From Streptomyces sp. 1331.2 (GTDB taxonomy: Bacteria > Actinomycetota > Actinomycetes > Streptomycetales > Streptomycetaceae), in assembly GCF_900199205.1 (NCBI RefSeq), contig NZ_OBMJ01000002.1, positions 1 through 64,000 on the forward strand: DNA of 64,000 nucleotides. The letters run 5' to 3'. Positions 1-10,692 of the stretch are shown here, piece by piece. The notes under the pieces are model-generated. The model was not told where the DNA came from. It did not search any database and saw only the letters and a list, made by a program, of their open reading frames with translations. Position numbers and translations under genes: made by a program. Positions within the stretch are counted from its first letter, which is position 1. Each line of letters starts with the position of its first letter.

Positions 1-1621
1 CGGGTCCACGACGGTCTGCGGGACGGCGTCGGCGGCCAGGCGGTGCCGGCCGGGGTGAGGATGAACTCGGTCCACTTCCCGGTGGAGAAGTCCAGCGAGT
101 TCAGTCGGTTGTTCGGGCCGTTCACGTACACCACGGCCCTCCGGGCGCCCTGGTCGGCGATCGCGACCGGGTCGGTGGCGGCCATCCCGCCCCAGTCGCG
201 CCAGCCGGGCCGTACGGGTCGACGGACCACAGGTGGTGGGCGGTGTCCCGGACGAAGGTGGTGAAGTGCCCGGTGGCGGGGTCGACGACCGTCGAGGGAA
301 CGGCGTCGGCAGCCAGCACCGTGCCGGCGGCGGTCGGGACGAACTCGACCCGGCCGGCGCCCCGGCGGTCGATCGAGTTCAGCTTGTTGTCGGGCCCGTT
401 GACGTACACCACGATGTGTCCGTCGTTCGGGTTGACGACCGGCACGGGGTCGGTGGCGGCCAGCGGGCCGTAGTCGTACCAGCCCTCGCCCTGCGGGTCG
501 ACGGACCACAGGTGGTGCGCCGTGTCGCGGACGAAGGTCACCAGGTGCCCGGTGGCCGGGTCGACCACCGTACGGGGCACGGCGTCCGGGGCGAGGACCG
601 TACCGGCGGTGGTGCGGATGAACTCCGTCCACTTGCGGTGGTGCGGTCGTAGGACCAGAGCTTGTTGTCCGGCCCGTTGACGTACACCATCACGTGGTTG
701 TCGGCGGGTTGACGATCGCGGTGGGGCGGGTGGCGGGTAGCCGCCCAGGTCGTTCCAGCCCTCGTTCTGCGGGTCGACGGACCACAGGTGGTTCTTGCTG
801 TCCTGGACGAAGGTGACCAGGTGCCCGCTGACCGGGTCGGCGACGGTGAACGGCGAGCCGGTCACCACGGTCCGGACGGGTGCTGTGCCGGACCTTCTCG
901 ATCCAGGCGCCGAGGTCGTCGACCCGGGTGCCGTAGGCGCCGGTGCGGGTCTCGGTGGCCGGGGTGCCCAGGCAGCCGCCCTGCCAGGACGCGAGGCCAC
1001 TGCGACCAGCTCGGCCTTGCCGTCGGCCTCCCGGATCGCCGGAGCACCGGTGTCGCCCTTGCAGACCGCCGCACCGCCCGTGCCCGTGATGCCGATCCCG
1101 GCCGCGCTCACCGTGTCCAGCGAGAAGGCACCGGTGTGCAGCTTGTTCGGCACCCACTCGTCCTTGGTGCGCCCGAACCCGGCGACGCGCAGCGTCTGCC
1201 CGGCGGTCGGTGCGGTGGTGGCGATCGTCAGCGGGGTGACGCCGGAGACCGGCGCCGCCAGGCGGGCCATCACCAGGTCCCGGTCCTGACGCGGCGCCAG
1301 CTCCACCACCTGAGCCGACGTGCTACCGACGGTGGCGGTGGTCTTCCACTTCGGTGCACCGGCGGCCAGTGCCTGCGGCTGCGCCGGGTCGTCGGCGAAG
1401 CAGGAGGCGGCGGTGAGCACCCAGTACTGGTCGACCAGCGCACCGGTGCAGCCTCGCAGGTTGTCGCCGATCACCAGCCGGGCGGTCGAGGCGTAGGAGC
1501 CGTCGGCGGCAGCGTCACCCACGGCACCGGCCGGGGAGGTGGCGAAGGTGGCCAGTGCGCCGGTCGCGAGAGCGGCGGTCAGTGCGCCGGCCCGGCGGCG
1601 GGGCGAGGAGTTGCGAGGCAT
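1..1621 (-). CDS. Secreted S1-family (trypsin-like) protein with C-terminal propeller-type repeats; frameshifted, truncated at the window edge
   Basis: An Ala-rich signal peptide (about residues 1-33, after MPRNSSPRRR) leads into a trypsin fold: CTGALVDQYWVLTAASCF, then DRDLVMARL, then CKGDTGAPAI. The positions normally held by the catalytic His (AAHC) and Ser (GDSGGP) are Ser and Thr, so the domain is probably not a classical protease; only the Asp is conserved. The C-terminal half repeats a block of about 70 residues ending HHLWSVDP, with VVDPATGH and VTFVRDT motifs, like PLL or propeller repeats. The frame is broken near 1000 and restored near 880, broken and restored again between about 740 and 640, and lost near 122, while the alternative frames carry the expected peptide (for example GCLGTPATETRTG). 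Start is the ATG at 1621. Whether the indels are genuine or assembly errors cannot be told from the sequence. Confidence 0.75.
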
Positions 1622-1663
1622 GGGTTGGGTTCCGGGGGTGAGAGAGGGGTGCGGGGAGCGGTG

Positions 1664-2182
1664 TCAGCCGGTGACGGTGAGTTCGACGAGGCTGGTCGGG
1701 GCGCTGCCGGTGCCTTCGCCGGTGGCCTTGAAGCCGTCCTTGGGGATGTCGAGGGTCTGGGTGGCGGTGCCGGCGGTGAGGCCGGCCCGGATGGCGCGGC
1801 CGGTGGTCTGGAGGGCGAATACGTCGGGCAGTTGCAGGGTGAGTGAGCCTGTGGTGCCGTCGGCGGTGAAGCAGATCTTGTTGTCCGGGTTGCCCGGGGC
1901 GCGGGTCCAGATCTGGATCTGGGTGGGCTTGGTGCAGTTGGTGAGCAGGATGTGTCCGTCGCCGCGTATGAGTTTGACGCGGGTGATGGTTGCGGCGTCG
2001 GGGTAGCTGAAGTCTTCGACGGCGGGGGGTGCGGTGGAGTTGTCGGCGGGCGGTGTGGTGTCGGCCGCGGCGAGTGCGGTCGCGCCGAGGAGGGCTGCGG
2101 TGGTCGCGGCGAGGGCGGCCGTCCATCGGCGGGCGGTGGTGCGGCCGGTCGTCTTCGCCGTGCGCGGGGGGTTGTGGGTCAC
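1664..2182 (-). CDS. Small secreted protein of unknown function (paralogue A)
   Basis: 172 residues from a GTG start preceded by AGGAG at about 5 nt. Residues 1-42 form a basic then Ala/Leu-rich signal peptide ending near ALAAADTT. The mature part contains PPADNSTAPPAVEDFSYP, VKLIRGDGHILLTNC and a second Cys in KICFTADG, so one disulphide is possible. It is clearly paralogous to the adjacent gene at 2223-2717 (shared DNSTAPPAVEDF and RGDGHILL blocks), which suggests a tandem duplication. 40 nt separate the two genes and they are probably co-transcribed. I do not recognise a family or function. Confidence 0.8.
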   Translation of the reverse strand: MTHNPPRTAKTTGRTTARRWTAALAATTAALLGATALAAADTTPPADNSTAPPAVEDFSYPDAATITRVKLIRGDGHILLTNCTKPTQIQIWTRAPGNPDNKICFTADGTTGSLTLQLPDVFALQTTGRAIRAGLTAGTATQTLDIPKDGFKATGEGTGSAPTSLVELTVTG

Positions 2183-2222
2183 CTGGGCTCCTGGGGGGAG
2201 GGTGAGCGGGTGCCGGCGGTGG

Positions 2223-2717
2223 TCAGCCGATGATCCGCAGTTCGAGGAGGGCTGCGGGCTTGCCGGTGCCGGTGCCGCTGCCGATCCCGACGCTGGCGCC
2301 GCCGGGGCCCTTGGCGATGTCGATGGTCTGGGAGACGCCTTCGCTGGTGAGTTTGGCGCTGACTGCGTAGTCGTCCGTGCGGATCCGGATGACGTTCGGC
2401 ACTTCCAGGGCGAGGTAGCCGGTGTTGGTGGTGGCGCGGAAGCAGATCTGGTTGCCGCTCTCGTTGGGCAGGTCCATGCTCAGGACCTTGATCTGGTCGT
2501 CGACGGCGCAGTCCGACAGCAGGATGTGGCCGTCGCCGCGCAGCAGCTTGACGTTGCTGTAGGGGGCCGGGCCGGGGTAGGTGAAGTCCTCGACCGCGGG
2601 CGGTGCGGTGGAGTTGTCCGCGGGGGTGCCCTCGGCCGAGGCGAGCGCGGTGGCGCCGAGCGTGGTCGCCACCGCGACGGCGCCGGCGGCGATCCACCGG
2701 GACACGTGCTTTGCCAT
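2223..2717 (-). CDS. Small secreted protein of unknown function (paralogue B)
   Basis: 164 residues, ATG start with GAGGAA upstream. Signal peptide MAKHVSRWIAAGAVAVATT..ASAEG, cleaved around residue 28. The mature protein has the same layout as its neighbour: DNSTAPPAVEDFTYP, VKLLRGDGHILLSDC, NQICFRATTNTGYLALEVP, with two cysteines. It lies upstream of paralogue A in the direction of transcription. Both may be exported cell-surface or matrix proteins; nothing in the sequence shows a catalytic motif. Confidence 0.8.
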   Translation of the reverse strand: MAKHVSRWIAAGAVAVATTLGATALASAEGTPADNSTAPPAVEDFTYPGPAPYSNVKLLRGDGHILLSDCAVDDQIKVLSMDLPNESGNQICFRATTNTGYLALEVPNVIRIRTDDYAVSAKLTSEGVSQTIDIAKGPGGASVGIGSGTGTGKPAALLELRIIG

Positions 2718-3140
2718 GACTATTCCTCTTCGTTCATCTCGTGTTGCCCGTTGGGCGGGTCCTCGGAATGCGGTGAACCGACCTGGACGGCAGGCGGACC
2801 GACTCGCTGGGACGGCGCGTCAAGGGGGGTGGAGGACACCTCGGAACGATCGCTTCGCCACCCCCGGCGATCACAACGGAATCCGGGCCATCGAACCAGA
2901 GAGTCTGACATTACGCCAACTTCCGACCCGTTCTGAGCAGGCACTATGTCACGTTTTCGAACAGCCTGGGCGCTTGCTGACGATGCGTCGGAATTTACTG
3001 ACTATGCGCCGAGAACTGTTGTTCATTTCTCTTCCTTTACTCCCCAACCTCGTGACTTCGTACGCTTTCTGTTGTGGCGTGATCTGCCGGTAAGCTCCGC
3101 TGCGGCCTTATTCGGCCGACATCGACAGTGGAGGTTCCTG
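2718..3140. other. Intergenic region between divergent genes
   Basis: About 420 bases between the minus-strand secreted pair and the plus-strand toxin-like gene. It is lower in GC than its surroundings (AT-rich patches around 2985-3080), as expected for promoters of two divergent genes. An open frame from 2946 reaches the toxin gene in frame, but its residues look non-coding and the ribosome-binding site sits at 3131. I see no repeat or RNA gene. Confidence 0.4.
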
Positions 3141-6100
3141 GTGCGTCATCCGATATCCCGTTCACGCCGGCGAGGGGGGAGGGGAAGGCCGCCGCTGTTG
3201 GGCAGGCTTTCCCTGGGCCTGTTGCCGCTCGCGCTGGTGACGGGTCTGGTGGGGACGGGGCTGCCGAACGCCGTCGCTGCCGAGCCGACCGGCGGGCAGG
3301 TGCAGCAGCCGAGCGACCGCGAGCGGGCGCTGCAGGCGTGGCTCAAGGGCGGGCCGAGCGTGCACACGCTGGCGGAGTCGGCGCTGGCCGGGTCCGACCA
3401 GGACGTGAAGCGGTTCCTGGACAGTGATCTGGCCGGTGCGCAGCATGCGGATGATCTGCTGGCTGCCACCCAGATCGCGAGTCTGGGTGGTCCGAAGGTC
3501 CGTGAGGCGGCGGGCAAGGCGCTCGACGGCACCGCCGCCGAACTGCAGACCTTCCTGCAGAGCGGCTGGCAGTTGCCGCTGGATGCCGATCGCCGGCTGT
3601 GGATCACGCGGATCGCGGATCCTGCGCTGGGTGCGGGTCGGGGTGTGCAGGCGGCGGCCGATACGGCGTTGCGTGGCAGCAGTGACGACCTTCAGCGGTT
3701 CCTGACGGAGGGGCAGTTCGCGGCGAAGGACGCGGACGACCGGGTGAAGCTGGTCCAGGTCCTGAGTGCGGGTGGTGCGAACACGCAGGCCGCGGCGCGG
3801 GCGGCGTTGAACGGCTCGATCGAGGACGTCCGGGACTTCCTGACGGTCGGACAGTACATCGCGCAGAACCGCGACATGGAACGCGCGAGCATCGCACAGC
3901 TGGCCCAGCAGGCCAAGGACGCGGGCGCGCAGGCCGCCGCCGAGACGGCTGCGGCGGTGGAGGCCAAGGACAAGGCCGTTGCGAACTCGCAGCTGGCGAA
4001 GGACGATGCCGCGCGGGCGGCGGCCGAGACGCAGGCCGCGGGCAGTGACACCGCCAAGGCCACCGCGGCCGCCAACAACGCGGCCACGGCGGCGGAGCGG
4101 GCCGGGCAGGCCGCGCAGACCGCGATCACCGCGGCGCGTTCGGCCAACGCCTCCGCCCGCGCGGCGGCGTATGCGGCCTCCAACGCGGCGGCTGCCGCGG
4201 CGGGTGCGCAGCGGGCTGCTGCCAATGCTCGTACGGCTGCTGCGGCTGCGGCGGGTGATGCGGGCAAGGCGCATGAGGCGCGGGTGGCGGCGGATGCGGC
4301 GGATGCGGCGGCGAAGATCGCTGCGGATGCGCAGGCCACGCTGGTGGAGGCGAACAAGGCTGCGGCGAGCAGCAAGGATGCCGCCGGGGCTGCGCTCAGT
4401 GCCAGGGGTAATGCGGATGCGGCGGCGGGTTCGGCCGATCAGGCCGGGGCGTATGCCGACAGTGCGGGCGGTCAGTCCGTGAAGGCCAAGCGGGCGGCGG
4501 AGGCGACGCGTCGTCAGGCCGCGGAGGCCGGACGTGCCGCCACCGCGTCGCAGAAGCTGGCCGAGGAGGCCGCCGGTCAGGCCGATGCCGCGAGGACGCT
4601 GCTGGTCTCTGCGGCCGCACACGCCAGTGCGGCGGCGCAGGCAGCGCGGGACGCGGCGGACCACGCGGGGCAGAGCGCCAACGCCGCGCAGGAGTCCACC
4701 GACCACGCCAACGCCGCCTCCGGCTTCGCCGGGGACGCGCAGACCGCCGTCGACAAGGCCGGTGCCGTCCAGGACCTGGCCCGCCGCACCGAGGCGGAGG
4801 ACCTGGCCAACCGGAGCGGGCCGCGATCGAGACCGCGCGCAAGGCCCGCGCCGACGAGAGCGACAAGCAGGCCGAGACCGAACAGGCCCGCCAGCAGGTC
4901 CAGAACGCCCGCGCCGAGGCCGACCGCCTCGCCCAGGCCGTCAACCAGCCCGGCACCACCCCCCAGGAGGTCGCCACCGACGGCCGCAAACTCGCCCTCC
5001 TCTCCCGCAAGATCTCCGGATCCTGGGGAGAAGCAGCCGCCGAAGCCGCCCTGACCGGCAACGACACCGCCGTCTTCGCCTACCTCAAAACCGGCCGCAA
5101 GGCCGCCGAGGAGCACGACGCACAGGATCGCGCCACCCAGATCTACCAGGACGACGAGAACCCGGCCGTTCGCACGGCGGCCTACACCGCCCTCCAAGGT
5201 GACGCGGCGAAGATCGGCGCGTTCCTGAACAGCGGCCAGTACGAGGCCGCGGCGCCCAACAACCGGCTGACGATCACCCGCCTCCTCGACAAGGCCGGCC
5301 CCGCCGTCAAGACCGCCGGCGACACCGCGCTGCGCACCAACACCCCGAAGCGCTGCGCGACTTCCTCGACAAGGGCCTCACCGACGCCCAGGCCGCCGAC
5401 GACCGCCTCACCGCGACCCGGCTCGCCGACGCCCCCGACAACGAACCCGAACTCAAGGCCGCCGCACGGATCGCCCTCGAAGGCCCCGCCGTCAAACTGC
5501 GTGCCTTCGTCGCCGCAGGCCAGTACACCGCCCAGCAGAAGGACCGCCTCACCGCCGTCCACGTCGCGGACGTCACCGGCCTGATCGCCCAGGCCAGCGC
5601 GGCCGCCGCCACCGCCCAGAAGAACGCGGCCGAAGCCCAGCGCGTCGCCGCCCTCGCCCGCGGCGCCGCAAGCGAAGCCGCCGGCTACGCCGGCAACGCC
5701 CAGCAGTCCGCGAACACCGCCGCCGACCAGGTCACCAAGGCCCAGGCCGCCGCCGACGCCGCCCAGACCAGCGCCACCAACGCCGCCCAGTCCGCCAAGA
5801 ACGCCAACGCCGCCGCCGGCTCAGCCCGGCACGACGCCGCTCTAGCGACGTACTCCGCCCAGCGGGCGGCACAGTCGGCGAGCGCGGCCCGACGCTCCGC
5901 GTCCGATGCGTACAGCTCCGCTGCGTCGGCACGGGCTTCGGCCGAAGCCGCGGGCAAGGACGCCACGGCCGCCCAGGCCGCCGCCGACGACGCGTTCGGC
6001 ACCTACGAGGCCAGGCACGAAGCCGAGGAGAAGGCCAAGCGCGAGGCCATGGAAGCGGCACGCGCGGAAGCGGACCGACTGCGCAAGCAGGAAGCCGCCG

Positions 6101-7330
6101 ATCAGAAGGCCGCCGACGAGCAGAAGGCCAAGGAGAAGGACTCCCAGGTCTCGGCGATCGAGGAGGAGATCAAGAAGGAGAAGGAGGACAGCGAGACCGT
6201 CAGCGCCATCTACCACCTGTTCTCCGAGAGCATCCACCTCACCCTCGACATCATCGGGGGCGCGGGCGGGGTCATCGCCCCCGGCCTCGCCGACATCGCC
6301 GACCTGATCAACTGCGCCTACTACGCCGTCGAAGGCCGCACCGCCGACGCCATCACCTCCTGCATCGGCGCGATCCCCTTCATCGGTGACGGCGCGGCCG
6401 TCGCCAAGCTCGCCCAGTGGGCCAAGAAGTTCGGCTCCTGGGGCGAGAAGGCCGTCACGTTCATCAAGAAGCTGGTCACTCGGATCCCTCCGAGCTGCCC
6501 CTCGCCGAACAGCTTCCCGGCCGGCACCCCGGTCCTCATGGGCGACGGCAGCCACAAGCCCATCGAGACCATCAGGGTCGGCGACACCGTCCTGGCCACT
6601 GACCCGCTCACGGGGCAGAGCGCGGGCCAAAAGGTCGACGCCACCATCTACACCCCGACGACCGCCAGTTCACGGACGTGACCCTGGCCGACGGCGGTTC
6701 GCTCACCTCCACCAGCAGCCACCGCTTCTGGAACGCCTCCGAGCGGGCCTGGGCCGACGCCTCGCGTCTGCGGGCCGGGGACTCCCTGCTGACCCCCTCC
6801 GGGCAGCAGGCGACGATCAGTGCGACCCGGCAGTGGGAGGGCCTGCAGGCCGCCTACAACCTCACCGTCGCCGACCTGCACACGTACTACGTGCTGGCGG
6901 GCGACACCCCGGTCCTCGTCCACAACAACAACTGCGCCGTCACAGCGGTCGCCCTCGGCTACCAGGCGGCCGGTACCGCCAAGTGGGCTGAGGGTCTCGG
7001 GTTCACCCACTTCATGAAGCCGGAGTTCGAGAAGACCTGGCGGGATACGTCAAGAGCGCCATCGACGACCCCAAGATCGACATCCACGTCAACATGAAGG
7101 AATTCGAGGGCGACTTCGAGCAGATGGCCGTGACCGGCCTCGGGGGCTCGGCAGCGGGGGCCAAGGCCACCCAGGAGGAGATGTCGTGGATCGCCCGGGC
7201 CGTGATCGGCGAGAGGGTGCCGTGGAGTAAGTTCAAGTTCTACGACAAGGACGGAAAGTTGATCAGCGTCCCGGAACCGAAGTGGCAGGAAGCCAAATGG
7301 CAGAAGGCCTGGATCTTCGAGTGGGCCTGA
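3141..7330 (+). CDS. Large secreted ALF-repeat / HINT polymorphic-toxin-like protein, frameshifted
   Basis: Start chosen at GTG 3141 because GGAGG lies 5 nt upstream and a signal peptide follows (basic RSRRRGGRGR, then LSLGLLPLALVTGLVGTGL..AVAAEP). Order: four or more short ALF-type repeats (A-L-G-x-D-V-F pattern, about 3300-3860), a very long Ala-rich coiled coil (to about 4800), further ALF repeats (5030-5560), a second coiled coil (to about 6200), a hydrophobic glycine-rich helix (HLTLDIIGGAGGVIAPGLAD), then a HINT domain (FPAGTPVLMGDG, TSSHRFW, TYYVLAGDTPVLVHNNN, to 6930) and a C-terminal tip of about 130 residues ending WQKAWIFEWA at 7330. HINT domains release the C-terminal toxin by autoproteolysis in this class. 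The frame shifts near 4817, 5340, 6665 and 7047 with coding sense on both sides. The toxin tip is not recognised. Confidence 0.75.
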
Positions 7331-7366
7331 CCCCGGGCTGACCGGCCCTCGGGCCGACTCCCCCGC

Positions 7367-7410
7367 GGCCGGTGGGGCTGCCGCTTTCCACGGCGGCCGC
7401 CCCACCGGCC
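7367..7410 (+). terminator. Hairpin after the toxin-like gene
   Basis: GGCCGGTGGGG and CCCCACCGGCC form an 11-bp GC stem with further pairing in the loop, 36 nt after the stop at 7330. It would separate the toxin transcript from the DUF6193 gene, which nevertheless starts only 45 nt further on. Confidence 0.6.
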
Positions 7411-7454
7411 GGTCATTTCGTGTGCGAGTACAGGTGGAAAGGACCAACTCTTCT

Positions 7455-8162
7455 ATGAACGACGTGATCGGCGGCCTCCCGTCGGGCTTCTCCGATTACT
7501 ATCCGGAGCTCGCCCGCTACGGGGGTCTCACGGCCGCGTTCCTCGCGACCGCGGCCGAGCACGGCATCGACCTCGGCGACGAGTTGCGTGCTCCCGAGCC
7601 CGACTGGACGCCGACGGCCGCACAGTTCGACTCGCCGCGAGGAACGATGTGGGTGAACCTGTGGCTCGAAGAACGCGGGTTCAGCATCAAGCTGGGCAAC
7701 AGCCGCGGAGGACACCCCTGGGCCGAAGGCGCGACCCCGGACATCGCCGAGGCCGCCGGGGTGCTCGCGGCATGGAAGCACGGCGCGACCCTCACCGAGC
7801 TTTCCGAGCGATTCCCGTTCATGACGTACACCAGGCTTAGCCAGGGGTACGAGGACGGGAATCCGGAAGCCGTGATGTGGGATCTGCAAATCGGCGACCC
7901 GAAGTTCGAGGAGTACCGGGACCTCCTCATCGCACTGCGCGCCGAGCCGCAGCTCGCGCGGATGTTCCCGTTCTTCTCGATGTGGACGCTGCGGCTGGCG
8001 AAGGACGCCTACCGCGAAGAGCCGGGCGAACTGCTGATCCGGCAACAGGACGACGGCTCCTACCTCCTGTGGTCCTCTTCGGAAACCGAGGAGGACCAGC
8101 GGGAGTTCCGCCGGCTCGACGACCTGGTCGCCGCCGCAGCCGCCCTGCGGAACACCCTCTGA
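7455..8162 (+). CDS. DUF6193-like protein, candidate immunity partner
   Basis: 235 residues from ATG 7455. Motifs match what I remember of DUF6193: LARYGGLTAAFLATAAEHGIDLG at the N-terminus, DIAEAAGVLAAWKHGATLTEL in the middle and EPQLARMFPFFSMWTLRL near the C-terminus, followed by a short beta-hairpin and EEDQREFRRLDDL. There is no signal peptide, so it is cytosolic. Its position directly behind a secreted polymorphic toxin on the same strand is the classical place for the immunity gene; that role is inference. A strong terminator closes the pair at 8169. Confidence 0.7.
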   Translation: MNDVIGGLPSGFSDYYPELARYGGLTAAFLATAAEHGIDLGDELRAPEPDWTPTAAQFDSPRGTMWVNLWLEERGFSIKLGNSRGGHPWAEGATPDIAEAAGVLAAWKHGATLTELSERFPFMTYTRLSQGYEDGNPEAVMWDLQIGDPKFEEYRDLLIALRAEPQLARMFPFFSMWTLRLAKDAYREEPGELLIRQQDDGSYLLWSSSETEEDQREFRRLDDLVAAAAALRNTL

Positions 8163-8168
8163 GCCACC

Positions 8169-8205
8169 GGATACGGCCTCCGCCTCACGGGCGGAGGCCG
8201 TATCC
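8169..8205 (+). terminator. Strong terminator hairpin
   Basis: A perfect 16-bp inverted repeat (GGATACGGCCTCCGCC with its complement) around a 5-nt loop, beginning 7 nt after the stop of the DUF6193 gene. Confidence 0.8.
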
Positions 8206-8213
8206 GTGTTCCC

Positions 8214-8312
8214 CTAGGGCTGCTCCCAGTGGATGCGGCGCAGCCCGAGGTCGTCCAGCAGGTACGTCGCGTCGTCCCGGCGGATCGCATCGGTCGCGGC
8301 GATTGCTTCCAG
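8214..8312 (-). pseudogene. C-terminal stub of an unidentified protein
   Basis: The minus strand reads LEAIAATDAIRRDDATYLLDDLGLRRIHWEQP and then a stop, with natural codon use but no upstream coding frame. A GC hairpin (8320-8332 with 8356-8368) lies immediately upstream. It looks like the leftover 3' end of a deleted gene; the family is not recognised. Confidence 0.4.
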
Positions 8313-8598
8313 AACACCTGAGCCGCGCCGCCGCACGCCCGGGGTGAGGCGATGGGGCGGCGCGGCTCGCGGGGGCGGGCGTCAGAAGCTGGTGAGGCCG
8401 AGCTGCTGGACGCCGCCGGCCGGGTCGGTCCAGGCGCCGGCGAGACCGCCGTCCTCGACCACCGCATGACCGTCCGTCGTCAGGACACCCACCCGACCCG
8501 CCCCCTGATCCAGCTCGAAGGGGGTCGTATCCCGGGGGGGGCGGAGGCAGTCCGTGGAGCCGCCCGTGGCTGGGGCGGCTCCACCTGGTGTGCCGGGC

Positions 8599-10301
8599 TC
8601 AGGTGAGCAGTTCGACGCAGTCGTAGGCGAAACCGGGGCTGAGGAACTGCGAGCCGCTGCTGCCGGAGACGACGGTGATGGTGAGCGTGTTGGTGCCGGG
8701 CCGAAGGGCGGAGGCGGGGACGGTGAAGGCGTAGGTGTGGTTGTTGCCGCGGTAGGAGCCGACCGTGAGCGAGCGGGTGCTCGGTTCGGGGTGGGGCTGG
8801 GGACGGGTGAGGTCCAGTCGTTGAGCCGGATCCGGGGGCGGGCGTTGAGGAAGGCGGTGGTGACGCCGATGTTGAGGGTGCGCGGTTGGGCGGCCTGCTC
8901 TGCCGTCAGGTCGAAGGTGACCCTCCTGCCGTCGTTGACGTCCCGCCACTGATAGGCGGGGAAGTCGGCGTCCCTGGACCGGCCCACGGTGAAGTCGCCG
9001 GTCCACGGCTCGGCGCGCACGTCCGAGGGGTGTGCGTGGGTGACCAGGTCGGCATTGCGGAAGCCCGCCGGGGTACCGTCCCAGCGGCCGATGCGCCAGA
9101 TCGCCGGAGCCTGACCCGGGTCGTCGGCGGGGGTGAGGCCGATGGTGTGCAGGGCGGTGGTGCTGCCGGGCCCGACCGTCACGGAGCCGGTGCGGACGGC
9201 GAGTTCGCCCTGGTAGACGGTCCAGGTGTAGTCGCCGGGCAGCATCCGGCGGGCGATGTACGCGCCGCGGCCCGGTTCGGCGGTCGCCCAGTACTGCGCG
9301 TCGTCGTTGGCGAACCCGACGGTGTAGGCGAGCGCCGGGTTGCGACCCGAGATGCCCACCCCGGCCACGGCTCCGCGGTCGCCGTCGCCGACCCAGCCGT
9401 CCAGGCCGAGCCCGTCCACCCACGAGGTGTCGATGCGGTCGTGCCACAGCTCCGATGAGGGTGCGCCGCCGTCGGTGAAGGCGAGCACGTACGGCCCCTG
9501 GAGGCCGAAGCGCATCGGCTCGGTCTGGTTCTCGCCGTAGTAGAGGATCTCGTACAGGCCCGCGCCGTTGTCGTACGAGTGGCGCATCAGGGAGCGGTAG
9601 AACGGTCCGCCGGACGCTTTCTCGTGGTTGCTGCGCACCATCCACAGACCGACGCCGGGCTTGCTCCAGCCCACGTACCGGTAGTCGACGACCCGTTGGT
9701 TGGAGTAGTGCTTGGACCGGGTGGTGCCGTCGGGTCGGCGACGCACGTCCTGGGCCTCGATGAGGACGTCCCGGGTGGCGTCCCAGGAGTCGGGGTTGTC
9801 ATTGGGGAAGAGGCCGGGGCGGACCCGCACGATGTAGCGGGTGACGGTGATCGAGTCGTCCGCCTTGTCGGTCCACAGATAGACGTTGTTCTCGCCCTGG
9901 CGTGCGGCGTAGTAGTGGCGCAGGGTGCCGTGGACCACGCTGATCAGGATGGTCCGGTCGAGCCGGGCGATGCTCACCGCGGACGGGCCGAGGCCGGACT
10001 CGACCTGGGAGTTCTGCCCGTTGTAGCCCTGGTACTCGACGCCCCGGTAGACCAGGGAGGTCAGGTCGCCGGTGCTCCTGCTGACCCGGAAGATCAGGTC
10101 GGCGCCGGTGTGCACGGTGTACTCGCGGCCGTCGTCGGTGTAGCCGAACGTGCCACTCGCCGTGCTGCTCGCCGTGCTGCTCGCCGCGGTGGCGGCCTGT
10201 GCGCCGGACGGGCCGGCGCCGACCGCCGCCCCGCCCAGGGCGATGCTCGCCGCCCCGGCCCGGAACAGGAACCGGCGGCGGCTTGGACGATGCTTGCTCA
10301 T
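8599..10301 (-). CDS. Rhamnogalacturonan lyase-like polysaccharide lyase (PL4), Tat-exported; one frameshift
   Basis: Start is ATG 10301 (GGAAG upstream) because a twin-arginine signal follows: SRRRFLFRAGAASIALGG, cleaved near residue 40. The catalytic region starts GTFGYTDDGREYTVHTGADL and includes LTSLVYRGVEYQGYNGQNSQ and EILYYGENQTEP, typical of family-4 pectin lyases that cleave the rhamnogalacturonan-I backbone by beta-elimination. A fibronectin-III-like middle domain (RRMLPGDYTWTVYQGELAV) and a carbohydrate-binding-like C-terminal domain (IWRIGRWDGTPAGFRNAD onward) follow. Near 8795 the frame shifts once; the continuation SLTVGSYRGNNHTYAFTVPA ends at 8599. It probably degrades plant pectin outside the cell. 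It is monocistronic. Confidence 0.8.
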
Positions 10302-10530
10302 GCTGCGGTGCTTCCTTTTCGACGGGACCGGTGGGCGGCCCAACCAGGGCAGGGCCACCCGGAACGCGGCGTCGCGCTCTGCCTGTTGGTGGCCGCCCGG
10401 CCGTGAAAGGTTGCCCGCGTCGGAAAGTTTTTCCGAGCCGCGTCCGAGCCCGACCACGCCCTGGATCCTGGCGATTTCCCTGGGCGATTCCCTTGGCGAG
10501 ACGGGCGTCAGGCAACGGGCGAGCTGTACG

Positions 10531-10640
10531 TCGCGACCCGGCGCGACCCGGCGCGATTCGGCGCGACCCGGCGCGACCCGGCGCGACCCGGCGCGACCCG
10601 GCGCGATTCGGTGCGATTCGGTGCGACCTTGCGCGACCAC
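10531..10640. repeat. Eleven tandem copies of a 10-bp unit
   Basis: Eleven consecutive decamers of the form GCGCGACCCG, with four drifting to GYGCGATTCG or GTGCGACCTT. The array lies 230 nt upstream of the polysaccharide lyase start. A 10-bp period keeps each unit on one face of the helix. The rest of 10302-10692 holds only the lyase upstream region. Confidence 0.85.
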
Positions 10641-10692
10641 CGGGGCGGCATGCGGGAGATCGCGTCCCCGCACGACGTGTCGTGACGGTCGA

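Noticed and set aside
3162..4706. 514-codon arginine/glycine-rich minus-strand frame
   Set aside because: Antisense shadow of the Ala-rich toxin-like gene, caused by high GC; no start site or coding composition.
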